Of a DNA stretch of 64,000 nt, positions 1-9,967 are shown in pieces. The stretch comes from Deinandra increscens subsp. villosa (taxonomy: Eukaryota; Streptophyta; Magnoliopsida; Asterales; Asteraceae), in contig JBCNJP010000003.1 in the NCBI GenBank assembly GCA_039602395.1, forward strand, positions 21,373,896 to 21,437,895, written 5' to 3'. Position numbers and translations under genes: made by a program. The notes beneath the pieces were generated by a model. That model saw nothing but the letters and a program-made list of their open reading frames with translations. It was not told where the DNA came from and made no database searches. How positions within the stretch are numbered: position 1 is the stretch's first letter; every line of letters begins with the position of its first letter.

Positions 1-475
1 GATACATAATATGTACGTCGTGTGAAGTATCGAGACAAGATGATGTGAAGTTTAAGACAAAGTGAAGACTGCCATCCGAACTACCAGTTTGGATCAGGGC
101 GAACTGGCAGTTCGCCCTAGGTTCGGCATGTCGTGTATAAATAGAACTTTTGTCTTTGTAATTCGTAACTGAGCATGTGAGATCTGTGCTTAAGTGTGTG
201 TTTTCTGTGGTGTGTTCTCTGTGTCTATTCTCTGTGGTAGTTCGCCCTAGGTTCGGCAGGTCGTGTATAAATAGAACTTTTGTCTTTGTAATTCGTAACT
301 GAGCGTGTGAGATCTGTGCTTAAGTGTGTGTTTTCTGTGGTGTGTTCTCTGTGTCTATTCTCTGTGTTCAAGTGATTGTAATTGTTTGTATAGATCAATG
401 AAACAATCACTTTAATTACATTTCTTATCCATAATAGATAGAATGAGTAGATGATCTGATGCTCACGAACTTTCA
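1..475 (+). repeat. 5' LTR of C1 with internal 130-bp tandem duplication
   Basis: The LTR matches 6301-6646 but is about 130 bases longer. Sequence from 111 repeats from 241 with a period of exactly 130 and few differences, taking in the TATA box and the following GT-rich stretch. The LTR ends in TTTCA just before the priming site. Confidence 0.88.
136..274 (+). promoter_or_regulatory. Duplicated TATA boxes of the C1 5' LTR
   Basis: TATAAATAG occurs at 136-144 and again at 266-274, one in each 130-bp unit. The 3' LTR has a single copy at 6450-6458. These are the expected core promoters of the LTR; whether both work is unknown. Confidence 0.7.
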
Positions 476-477
476 AG

Positions 478-489
478 AGGTATCAGAGC
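478..489 (+). other. Primer binding site of C1 (initiator Met tRNA type)
   Basis: The stretch ending GGTATCAGAGC follows the LTR end by 2 bases, the usual spacing for plant Copia elements primed by initiator Met tRNA. The first base is A where the canonical site has T (TGGTATCAGAGC), a small decay. Confidence 0.85.
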
Positions 490-1169
490 TTTCTTGTTCA
501 TTATACTGATCTCTGGTTGCTATTTTTGGAGTTTCTGAAACAAAAAGTTTGGGTTTTTGAAAAAATGACGTATTTTTACGAGTTTTTGAGTGTTTCCGTT
601 GAGTATCTTGCAAAAAATGTATTTCTAAATCATTCCTCATCATTTCTCTAGCCCATTGCTGCAAATCTCGTTCAAATCTGTTCAAAATCTAAAATTTTGA
701 GTGAAAATGGTTAGGTTCGGCTGAAGAACTTTCCGTTCGAAATAACTATCGTCCGAACTCCATGTTCGGCTCATGTTCGTCTCGTCTGAAGTCCAAGTTC
801 AACTAAGTTCGTTTTAGGTTCGGTTCAGAGGTTTCCGTTCAGATTAGTTTCGGCACTGGTTCAGATACATTTATGTTCGGGTCAGGTTCGGATAGTATTT
901 TATTTCGGATCAAGTTCCAGTTCGGCTGATATTTTCTGTTCGGATCAAGTTCGGCTCAGATTGGATTTTTGAATTGTTTTACGAAAACTGACATAACTTG
1001 AGAACCATTAAGAGTTACGGAACCCAATACCAATCAAAACGACCGTCTCGAAGAGATCTACCCTTTTACTCGCCTAACGACCAGTACCCTCCATTTTGGT
1101 ACCCAAATACCACTTTTAAGACCTTCACTTTTGAGTTCGAAGTTTTTGGATTATCATATTTCAGAAAAG

Positions 1170-4100
1170 ATGTCGGATTTTCAAGCTTTTGCTGCTATGC
1201 AAAGTGCGATGCAAACAATGCTAAACTTTGAGAATGAAACTGGAACAAGTCTGAAAGTTCCCAAGTTGTTGAAGTTGGAGGATTATCAAATTGGAAGCAA
1301 TGATTTTCTGCTTACATAAGCATGAATGATATCGATTTGTGGATTCCGATTAAAAAGCTTTATTCACATCCAACTGATCAAGGAGATTTCAAAGAAGTTC
1401 ATACATTTGATAATGCTTAAAGAAAACTGTATGAACTTGAACAAAAACATTTGTTTATCTTACGATGGCATTACCACTAAGTTGCTACATCAGTTAGTAC
1501 TTGTAAGAAATCTAAGCAATTGTGGGATGCATTATCGGCAAGGTGTGAAGGGAACGATCAATACAATAAAAGTCGGAAGAAGGTGTTGAATAAGGAGTTT
1601 GATAACTTCTAGTATTACGAGAATGAAAATATCACGGCTCTTGTATCAAGATTGTCACATCTAATTAGTGAATTGAAGATTGTGGGGATTGAGAAAACAA
1701 ATGAAGAATTAAAAGAAAAGATTATGGAGGCTTTACCATAAATATGGGAAAATTATGTGTTATTGCTTACACATGACAAAGAATTTTCCACATTAACATT
1801 TCATGATTTAACTGGTAAACTTCATACTCGTGAAATGGAAATGATGAATTCCAACAAATTAAAGGCTAATTTGCAAAATCCAGAATTGTATCATGGTGAG
1901 AATGCTGCTAGTATGAATGCTAAGACTAAACCAAGTCTGAGTTCTGCACCACCTACTGCTTTCATTGGAAATATTTTTGGAAATTCTGATAATAATTCTT
2001 CAAGGGGTTGTAGCTGTACGATTCCAGAATCATCAAGTCAAAATGCGTTTTCTGTCAAATCAGTTGATGATTGTGCCAAATTGGTTTTTGCTCTCATTTT
2101 ATCGTTGTTTGGAATGTTTGTCAATGATGTTAGCAATGCCTAGCTAACTAAAGATGAGTTAAAAGAAAATGATGATGATCAACTAAATGAAATGGATATG
2201 GCTTGGCAATTAGCTATGCTAACTCAGAGGTCACAAAGGTATTACAAGAAAACTGGAAAGCAAGCTTTTGATGACAAATTGGGTTTTGACAAATCCAAGA
2301 TCAAATGTTACAAATGTTCAAATCTTGGACATTTTGCAAGAGAATGTAAACAATCGCACACTTCCAAAGCTACGAATAGTTATCAACCATCTTCAAGCAA
2401 TTAAAAAAACAACTTTAACTGCTCAGAATAATGGTACTTATGATTGGGGCAAACAGTTTGATACATCTGCTTTGATTGTTACAGATGAGCAAGATGAGTA
2501 TTATTCTGATTCTAGTTCGTATGAAGCTGTTGAAAATGAAAATTTTGAATCCAAAATTGAAAGTTTGATGAAAGAAAATGAATCATTGGTGGAAGAAGTC
2601 AGAATGCTTACTGCTGAATGTAACTTGATAAAAGAAGATTTGGGGGTTTCTAAGAGAAATGAGAAGGAGTTTAATTTGAAAAATGTTTATTTGATAAAGG
2701 AAGTGAATATGCTTAATGAAGTTCTTAAATTGGTCAAAGAAGACTTAAAGAATCATGAAGCAAAGAATGGAAAATTAATTAAAGAAAAAGATGAGTTGGT
2801 TAAAGAAGTTAAGAAATGGAAGGATGAAGCAGAAGATACTGCAATGATTTCCAGAATTTGTTTGATAAATCAAAAATAAACTTGATATGCTTACCAAGAC
2901 TTCTGAAGAACAAGTTGCCAAAATTGAGGCATATTAGGTTGATATGGAAAAATTGTTGGATGAAAAGAGGGTGTTGATAAGTGTAAATAAAGTGCACACT
3001 GCAAATCTTGAAAATCCAGAAAAGAAATAAAGATAAATGGAAGACGGAATTGTTTGACGGGCTTGATAATCTTCGACTGCAGAAATTTGAAACTCACAAA
3101 GTTTCTAAGAGATTGATTTCTACTGAAAAAGAATTGGCTGAAGCACAACAACAAATTTCAGATTTGAAGACACAAGTTATTGATGCAAATCGTCTTCTAA
3201 ACAATGTCACTAATTCGCAATCATTCACAAGCTTCTTAGCGAACGATGCCAATTTTGAAAGAATGTTTGACAAAACTGTCACCCCCAGGAAGTGTCAAAG
3301 AAGCTGTTAGAGAGGTAAAAGAAAAGGTGGAAGAGTATGATTATTCCAACTTTACATCATCAAATTCAGAAGAAGAGCAGATTGTAAAGAAGAAGAAAAA
3401 CAAGAACGCTAAAAAGAAGAAGGAAAACAAATTTGAAGTTCCTCAAGTTTCAAAGTTTGTGTCTGATTCCACATCAACAGAACAAGAAAAGTTAGTTCAT
3501 TCTAGTGAGAAGATTCAGTCTCAACCTGACTTTGATGAGACAATTTTCTACAAAAAAAAAGAATGTGCAAGACATTAAAGCTGAATTCTCTTTGTGTGGC
3601 AAAGAATGGGCATACTACATCTACTTTTGAGGATAAAGTGTCTCGAAAGAATTTTGGATTGGGTTTTCAAGCATAAAATGTTAAAGCTAAGAAGGCTCAA
3701 GGTTCAACATCACAGAATTCGAAGAAAATAAAGATGAAGCAAATTAAGAAGGAAATTTTGAAGGCTGAAAAAGTTCAACCCGAACGGTTCTACAAACTCA
3801 AGGGTTCGGAACAAGTTTTCTCTGATCAAGAATTTCCACTTCATTACATCGATGCACAAAAGATTGCTGAAGTTTTTGTCAAAGATGTTGCTTCAAAGAA
3901 TATGAAGAATTCAAATGCCAAAGTTTCTTCGGATGATTATATCTCTAAAAGCCCAACATCCAAATGGGTTTATGATCACATACATCATGTATATGATTCT
4001 TTCTTTGATCATGTTAGAGATATTCATGTTTGTGAAACTATGCAGGCACCTAAAAGATGGGACAAAGCTAATCGCTTATGTTATATTTGCCGCTAGAAAG

Positions 4101-4435
4101 GGCATATGGCAAAAGATTGTCTAATTTCTGCTGATTCAAATAAAAAATATCCAAAGGTCAAAGTTTTTGGTAAACCTGCCAAACCTGTGTTTCTTGATGA
4201 AAATGGCAGAGTTTTTGATGAATTTCAGCTTACATTCTTTCAAAAACAAAAACATTTTGTTCCTAAATTTTCAAAAGACCAAAATGTAGGTTGTTCATCA
4301 CAGTCACCTGTGGCTGATTCATCAAAAACTGACTTACCAAAACAACAACAAACCTGGAAATCTAAGGTGGTTTCGAAGCAAAATCAGGACACTGGTCGAC
4401 CAGAAGCACTTCGCTTCGGGTCATTTATAAACTAA
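1170..4435 (+). pseudogene. Decayed long gag of C1 with two CCHC knuckles
   Basis: The reading starts at the ATG at 1170 (MSDFQAFAAMQS). It continues through frameshifts and stops over a Copia-type gag core: KQLWDALSARCEGNDQYNKS around 1530-1570, then SRLSHLISELKIVGIEKTNE and EALPQIWENY when frames are joined by eye. A CCHC zinc knuckle, CYKCSNLGHFARECK, is at about 2308-2352. A Lys/Glu-rich coiled-coil stretch follows at about 2500-3300. A second knuckle, CYICR-stop-KGHMAKDC, is at about 4078-4123, where a TAG replaces one residue. At least five frame breaks or stops make it non-coding as it stands. The normal role would be particle assembly and RNA packaging of the retrotransposon. Confidence 0.8.
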
Positions 4436-4672
4436 TCAGTTTGACTAGTGTGCACGTACTTCTAGAATACCTATTGACGGTTGAAAAGTTGTTGATGGAG
4501 GAGTATTCTGCTTAACTTAAATTTCATTTTAAGTTTAACTTAAATTTCACTTCGCTTCGGGTCATTTATAAACTAATCAGTTTGACTAGTGTGCACGTAC
4601 TTCTAGAATACCTATTAACGGTTGAAAAGTTGTTGATGGAGGAGTATTATGCTTAACTTAAATTTCATTTTA
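4408..4672 (+). repeat. 140-bp direct repeat at the gag-to-3' junction of C1
   Basis: The segment beginning CACTTCGCTTCGGGTCATTT at 4408 recurs at 4548, a 140-base offset, with only a few differences. It is not coding. It sits where pol would be expected to start, so it may mark a deletion or slippage junction. From 4673 to 6290 I see only short frames and the G-rich 3' untranslated tract (for example near 4850), and no gene. Confidence 0.8.
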
Positions 4673-6290
4673 TATCTTACTAACCTGAACGTTTTCTGAA
4701 ATTTTAAAATGCAAAGTATCCGTGTTGGTTGATCAATTTTCTTTCTTTACGTTTTGTTTGTGTTTCAAAAAGAAAATTGATACAAGCCAAATATAGTGTC
4801 TTGTTTTTAAAAAATGGAAAATCCAAAAATAGAGTTTTTCATTTTAAGGGGGAGAATTGCATGTAAAGGGGAGAAATTAAGAAAATGCATGTTATGGGAA
4901 GAAGATGAATAAATGCAAAATGCAAAATATATAGTGAAGGTGAATACATGCAAAATATATATAATTTTGAGACTTTGATCATTGGAAAATGATGGTACAT
5001 TGGCTTACGTATCTGACTCATGGATAGAGTAGATGAAAGAGCCGTAAGATCATTGTTTGATATGCTTGGTAGACTCGGCAAATCATAAAGTATTCAGATG
5101 TGATATACACTAAATACTTGCTTGACCATGTGAATAACATCTTGAAGCGTATTTCATGACAAAAAGAGAAAAATAAGTGTGAAAACAAAATGAGAAGTTA
5201 CTGTGTATACATGTGTTCATTTTGCAAAGATTTAAACTTGTTTGATTTTCTTTATTTTCTCAAACGACCGGACTTTCTTTGCGTATCGAAAGATCGACCT
5301 GATTGTTGTTCGTTGAAGGTTCTGCTTTATTTTCTTTGGTGTTTCCTATAATTCATCGGGCTTTCTCTGCGTATACGGAAGTATTAACCTGATCGTTATT
5401 GAATTATACCATTTCATCTTGTTTTTATTTTCTTATTTTGTTAAATCCGAGGCTTTATCTGCGTATCAAAAGATCGACCTTAAGGTAGACGATTTAACGT
5501 TGTTATTTCTTTTTGCATGGAACACAGTTGACGATATCAAGAAAACATTATGCTATGTGATAATCACAAGTATAATCACACAAGAAAAAGAAAAATACAA
5601 ATATGTCTGAATATGCCTGATAGTGTGGGATACACTGGTTTAAGATGGACAAATTATACCGGATGTTATGAGTATGATTCTTCCTGAGTTTAAGATAGAC
5701 AAATTATACCGGCAATCAGCATTACTTATGTGTTTCAGTTAGTTGAAATTAAAGTGTAGTTGAGTGCGTCATGATCAATATGATCCCGAATAGTGATCTT
5801 TCTCATACAAAAAAAATAGAGTTTGATTCTGTATTGCAATTTCATTTCATTTCAGAAAAGTACAAAAAGATTTCGGTGTATTTTAGTATAAGTTTGAAAA
5901 ATAAAAAAAAAATAAAAAATTAGGTTTGTTTTGATATAAACTTTCTACAAGCTAAAAAGATTTTATTTTTGTTTTATTTTCGATCTGATCAACACGTGAT
6001 ACAAATCAAAATTTCAAAATCATACCTTGGAGTCTCGAAGAGATATTTTGCGCAAAGATTAATTAAACTTTGAGCGGGTTGCTAAAGTGAAAGAATTGTC
6101 ATAACTGCAAGTCTTCTGAAGCTGCTGATAAAGAGAGAAACACACTATGCATCGTCAAGTATTCAAGATCAAACTACGATCAAGTTGAGGAAGAGTTTGT
6201 TTGAAGATATTTTGAACGGATTCTACACTTGAGGGGGAGTTTGATTAAAGATACAATTTTGATATGCTGTTAAAGATACTGCACACGACG

Positions 6291-6300
6291 AGGGGGAGTT
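6291..6300 (+). other. Polypurine tract of C1
   Basis: AGGGGGAGTT directly precedes the TG of the 3' LTR and is the plus-strand priming site. A second copy of the same tract (GAGGGGGAGTTTGATT) lies about 60 bases upstream, near 6231, not at an LTR edge. Confidence 0.85.
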
Positions 6301-6646
6301 TGTTGATACATAATTGTACGTCGTGTGAAGCATCGAGACAAGACGATGTGAAGTTCAAGACAAAGTAAAGACCGCCATCCCAACCTCATCCGAACTACCA
6401 GTTCGGATCAGGGTGAACTGCCAGTTCTCCCTAGGTTCGGCAGGTCGTGTATAAATAGAACTTTGGTCTTTGTAATTCGTAACTGAGCATGTGAGATGTG
6501 TGCTTAAGTGTGTGTTTTATGTGGTGTGTTCTCTGTGTTCAAGTGATTGTAATTGTTCGTTTAGATCAATAAAACAATCAATTTAATTACGTTTCTTATC
6601 CATAATAGCTAGATTGAGTAGATGATCCAATGCTCACGAACTTTCA
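6301..6646 (+). repeat. 3' LTR of C1
   Basis: It starts TGTTGATACATAAT and ends CTTTCA. It is 346 bases long with a single TATAAATAG at 6450-6458. The same family supplies the LTR at 13432-13778 (347 bases). Confidence 0.88.
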
Positions 6647-7067
6647 AACAAAACGAAGGTGGTAACTAGAAGATATCGATGATCGAAGGGTTCTTTACAG
6701 AAGTGCGCATAACAGTACGTATGAGAATAGCAAGTTTAGGATGAAGAGCACAAATGGTTCGTTTCGCGAATTCAAGTGAGTGCTGATATAGTAAATATAT
6801 GGTAGTCGCAACTACACATTCTAAAGTATGAAATGTGAGTTTAGCATGGACCCAATAAAGATACCAACCATAAGGGTGTAAATGACGCAATAGATAGTAT
6901 AAATTTAATTCAAAGAGAATTATCCAACATGCTCAAAAGGATTTAGAAAAAGGGATTCGAATCAAGTGGCATCAAGGTGAATGCGTCAACGGTTGTACAT
7001 TTCGATGGAGTAACGATCTTGTCAAGATGTGTCTTCATTGTTTAAATCCACAAGTGTGCCCAATGTC
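6647..7067. other. Non-genic stretch between C1 and the next LTR element
   Basis: I see no convincing gene. The 74-codon minus frame inside it has no recognised motif. The right end is the insertion target of the element at 7073. Confidence 0.5.
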
Positions 7068-7072
7068 CTTGG

Positions 7073-7473
7073 TGTAGGATTGAAATCAGATCGTACATGA
7101 TATCATACGCAAGAGTGGTTGTGGAATAACGACTCGTGAATGATTGAAGGAAGAGATAAACAATATAGAATGCAAACAATGATGAACACTTACTTAAATA
7201 TAATCAAACGTAGCAGAATTTGTGTTACAACAACCAAAAACTGGGTTGAGAAACCAGAGTCAACAACCTAAACAAGAAGGTGATGATTTGCTTATATAGA
7301 GTTTGCAAATCATCACCTCCTCAACCCCAAATTTCGACCAGGCCCCCGGGTGGCCCACTAAGCTCTTTACAAATAACCCAAAACCTCTATTTAAGCCCAC
7401 TATTAGTTACAAATGAAAAACCCATTAACTAGCAACAAAAACTAATGCGTAAGCCTCAATATAGTCATTTACA
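7073..7473 (-). repeat. 3' LTR of L2
   Basis: It starts TGTAGGATTG on the plus strand and ends ATTTACA. On the minus strand it has a TATATAAG box near 7292-7300. It matches 9040-9452 over its whole length. Confidence 0.83.
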
Positions 7474-7503
7474 ATCTTCCCCTAAGCTTACGACATTAGA
7501 GCT

Positions 7504-8634
7504 TCATGGCAGGCTGAAATCGAATGTATGCTTCTCTTTGGTTTCCCACCACATCTTCTGCACGATTGCCTTGGCAGCTACAGAAAAGGCATTTACCTGA
7601 TCATCATCTTCCTCATCGTTAGAGATTCGGAAAATATGAGCAGTAGCGAGAATCTTGATGTCTTTTTCACCAAATCTGATTAGATCCATTGTATCATAAT
7701 ATCTGTAGTCAAAACATTCACACACAACCACAGCTTCACCAGTAGTTAGATCAAAATGCCATGACTTAAAGGACTTCACCAAGGTTCCATCTTCAATACC
7801 ATCTAGCAGTGGAACCACCTTAGATTTTATGGGTGGTGCCCAATAGATTTCGTTTTTGTCTTCTCCACTCACTGGATCCTTTTTGATAATAACCTTTTCT
7901 TTAGCAACTTTAAAATCCTTGAATCCATTCTTTGAAGCCTTTCTCAGCACATTGCCAACATAATTACCATCAGAACTTCCTGACCAATTGATAAACGGAG
8001 CATCCAAAAGGGCATTCAAATCCACCACAGTCCATGAGTGAAATTGATTAATGTCTTTATAATATTCCACGTGACTGTGCCCTTTTCGAAGAACAGCAAA
8101 CAATTTCTTGAGATTATCATAATGCCAGGCACGAATGCCATTTCTTATTCCTTTCCGATCATACTCACCCTTACCCAATTGCAATGTATATTGTGGTGGA
8201 GGAGTTTGCAGTTCTCTAAACTAATTCATTGTATCAGTTGGGCATGGGGCAATCATGGTTATACTCTTTTGACTTGCCTCCCCAGCCTTCCTCATTTCTT
8301 TAATAAGCTGATCATTCTCAAATAATTCATTAAAGTTTACATCTTCGAGCCCAGTAAATTCACCAGCATCATCTGGAAGGCTTGGAAAATCCTTTTCAAA
8401 GTCAAACTCAAGTTCGGAAGTTGAAGAGACGACAACATTTCTTACATCTACTTTTGAGCCGGAAGCTGACCTACCAACATCAGGCATTTTTATACCAGCA
8501 AAATCTTCACCCATCTTTGACTTCATACCCGCTAACAACACTGATAAATAACCAATAGATGTTTCAACTTTGATATTGAAGTCAACTTGTTTTTTGGCTT
8601 CTTTTTCCTGAGCAGCTAGTAGAGAACTAATCAA
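7504..8634 (-). pseudogene. Unrecognised ORF carried by L2, split by one TAG
   Basis: Two minus-strand frames, 8634-8221 (137 codons) and 8184-7504 (226 codons), lie in the same phase and are separated by a single in-frame TAG near 8221 (…DTMN-stop-FRELQTPPPQYTLQLG…). Together they would make about 376 residues. The first half has a predicted helical stretch (LLAAQEKEAKKQVDF) and an acidic tail. The second half is soluble and mixed in composition (WHYDNLKKLFAVL, WTVVDLNALLDAPFINWSG, GDDD-like acidic end). I do not recognise a domain. It could be a captured host gene or a lineage-specific retroelement gene. Its coherent codon-like texture suggests past selection. Confidence 0.55.
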
Positions 8635-8655
8635 CTCAGATTTGGTGTATTTGCT

Positions 8656-9039
8656 GTGAGTACATTTGATCTTTCTGCTCCCATTCCTTTAGGAGCTCAA
8701 GCGATTGTTGCCGAGGAACATGATGTGAGGCAACTATCTCTTGATTTAGAAGAAGTTGACATGATTGATTCTGAATCTAAAACTGACAAAACCCTTGAAG
8801 GAGATCAAGATGTGTCTATGCCACAGGTCTCTGAGATTCCTCCTCTTGGAGATCCTGTTTCTGTAAATGTGTCTCCTAATGCTGATACTGATGTAGTCGT
8901 TGAACAACCAAGGCCCCTGAAGAGAAGAAGGAATGTTGATCCTAGACCTCAATCTGAAAGTAGTACCTATAGAGAAGCTGCTACGCACACTGTGTTATTC
9001 CCATGTACAACCCTTGTTGCAACCGAACCTGTTGGTATT
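8656..9039 (+). other. Open frame opposing the L2 gene, no ATG
   Basis: The plus frame reads STFDLSAPIPLGAQAIVAEE and continues acidic and Pro-rich to a basic patch (PLKRRRNVDPRP), then runs into the LTR. It has no ATG; the first in-frame codon commonly taken as a start is GTG. Its composition looks protein-like (nuclear-localisation-like KRRR), so it may be an inverted piece of the same captured gene. I assign no function. Confidence 0.35.
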
Positions 9040-9452
9040 TGTAGGATCGAAATCAGATCGTACACGATATCAGACGCACGAGTGGTTATGAAATAACGAC
9101 TCGTGAATGATTCAAGGAAGAGATAAACAATATAGAACGCAAAAAATGATGAACACTTACTTGAGTATGATCAAACGTAGCAGAATTCGTGTTAGAAAAA
9201 CCGAAAAACGAACAAAAATTGGGTTGAGAAACCAGAGTCAACAACCTAAACAAGTAGGTTATGATTTGCTTACATAGAGTTCGCAAATCATCACCTCCTC
9301 AACCCTAAATTTCAACCAGGACCCCACATGGCCCACTAAGCCCTTTACAAATAACCCTAAAACCTCTATTTAAGCCCACTATTAGTTACAAATGAAAAAC
9401 CCATTAACTAGCAACAAAAACTAATGTGTAAGCCTCAATACAATCCTTTACA
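9040..9452 (-). repeat. 5' LTR of L2
   Basis: It is the mate of 7073-7473 and ends CCTTTACA before the right target duplication. Most of it is copied again at 9530-9890 by a local tandem duplication. Confidence 0.83.
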
Positions 9453-9967
9453 CTTGGTGTCCTCGTGCTACTTGTGATACGAATCGTTCTTGTAGGAGCA
9501 TAGGTTTATATAGTGTTCGAAAGTATGTCGAAATCAGATCGTACACGATATCAGACGCACGAGTGGTTGCAGAATAATAACTCATGAATAATTCAAGGAA
9601 GAGATAAACAATATAGAATGTAAACAATGATGAACACTTACTTGAATATGATCAAACATAGCAGAATTTCTGTTAGAACAACCTAAACAAGTAGGTGATG
9701 CTTTTTTTACATAGAGTTCGCAAATCATCACCTCCTCAACCCTAAATTTCGACCAGGCCCCTAGATGACCCCCTAAGCCCTTTACAAATAACCTAAAAAA
9801 CCTCTATTTAAGCCCACTATTAGTTACAAATGAAAACCCCATTAACTAGCAACAAAAACTAATGCGTAAGCCTCAATATAATCCCTTACACTTGGTGTCC
9901 TCGCGCTACTTGTGATACGAATCGTTCTTGTAGGAACATAGGTTTATATAGTGTTCGAAAGTATGTC
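9049..9967. repeat. 481-bp tandem duplication spanning an LTR and its flank
   Basis: The unit begins CGAAATCAGATCGTACACGA at about 9048 and again at about 9529. It includes most of the L2 LTR plus 75 bases of flanking DNA ending AAAGTATGTC. Both copies keep the same LTR-flank junction (CTTACACTTGGTGTCCTCG), so the duplication happened after insertion. Confidence 0.8.

Larger units (their letters stand above)
1..6646 (+). mobile_element. Copia-type LTR retrotransposon without pol (element C1)
   Basis: Two similar LTRs (1-475 and 6301-6646) flank an internal region with an initiator-Met-type primer binding site, a decayed gag and a polypurine tract directly before the 3' LTR. No integrase, reverse transcriptase or RNase H motif is visible between the gag end (about 4435) and 6290, so the copy is non-autonomous. 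The first 4 bases of the 5' LTR lie outside the window, judging from the 3' LTR start TGTTGATACA. The missing left flank prevents a check of the target duplication. Confidence 0.85.
7073..9452 (-). mobile_element. Compact minus-strand LTR retroelement with TSD CTTGG (element L2)
   Basis: Two LTRs of 401 and 413 bases (7073-7473 and 9040-9452), both TG...CA, are flanked by an exact 5-bp target duplication CTTGG at 7068-7072 and 9453-9457. The purine tract TAGGGGAAGAT, read on the minus strand, abuts the LTR at 7473. This sets the orientation as minus, with the 5' LTR at 9040-9452. No standard priming site is seen at 9039. No gag or pol motif is visible; the 1.57-kb interior holds an unknown minus-strand reading frame and an opposing open frame. 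Confidence 0.85.

Noticed and set aside
6231..6250. Second polypurine tract as an LTR edge
   Set aside because: The sequence after it is not an LTR start; the LTR begins at 6301.
9530..9895. A third independent LTR insertion
   Set aside because: It shares the same flank on its right as the neighbouring LTR and lacks its own left end, so it is a local tandem duplication.
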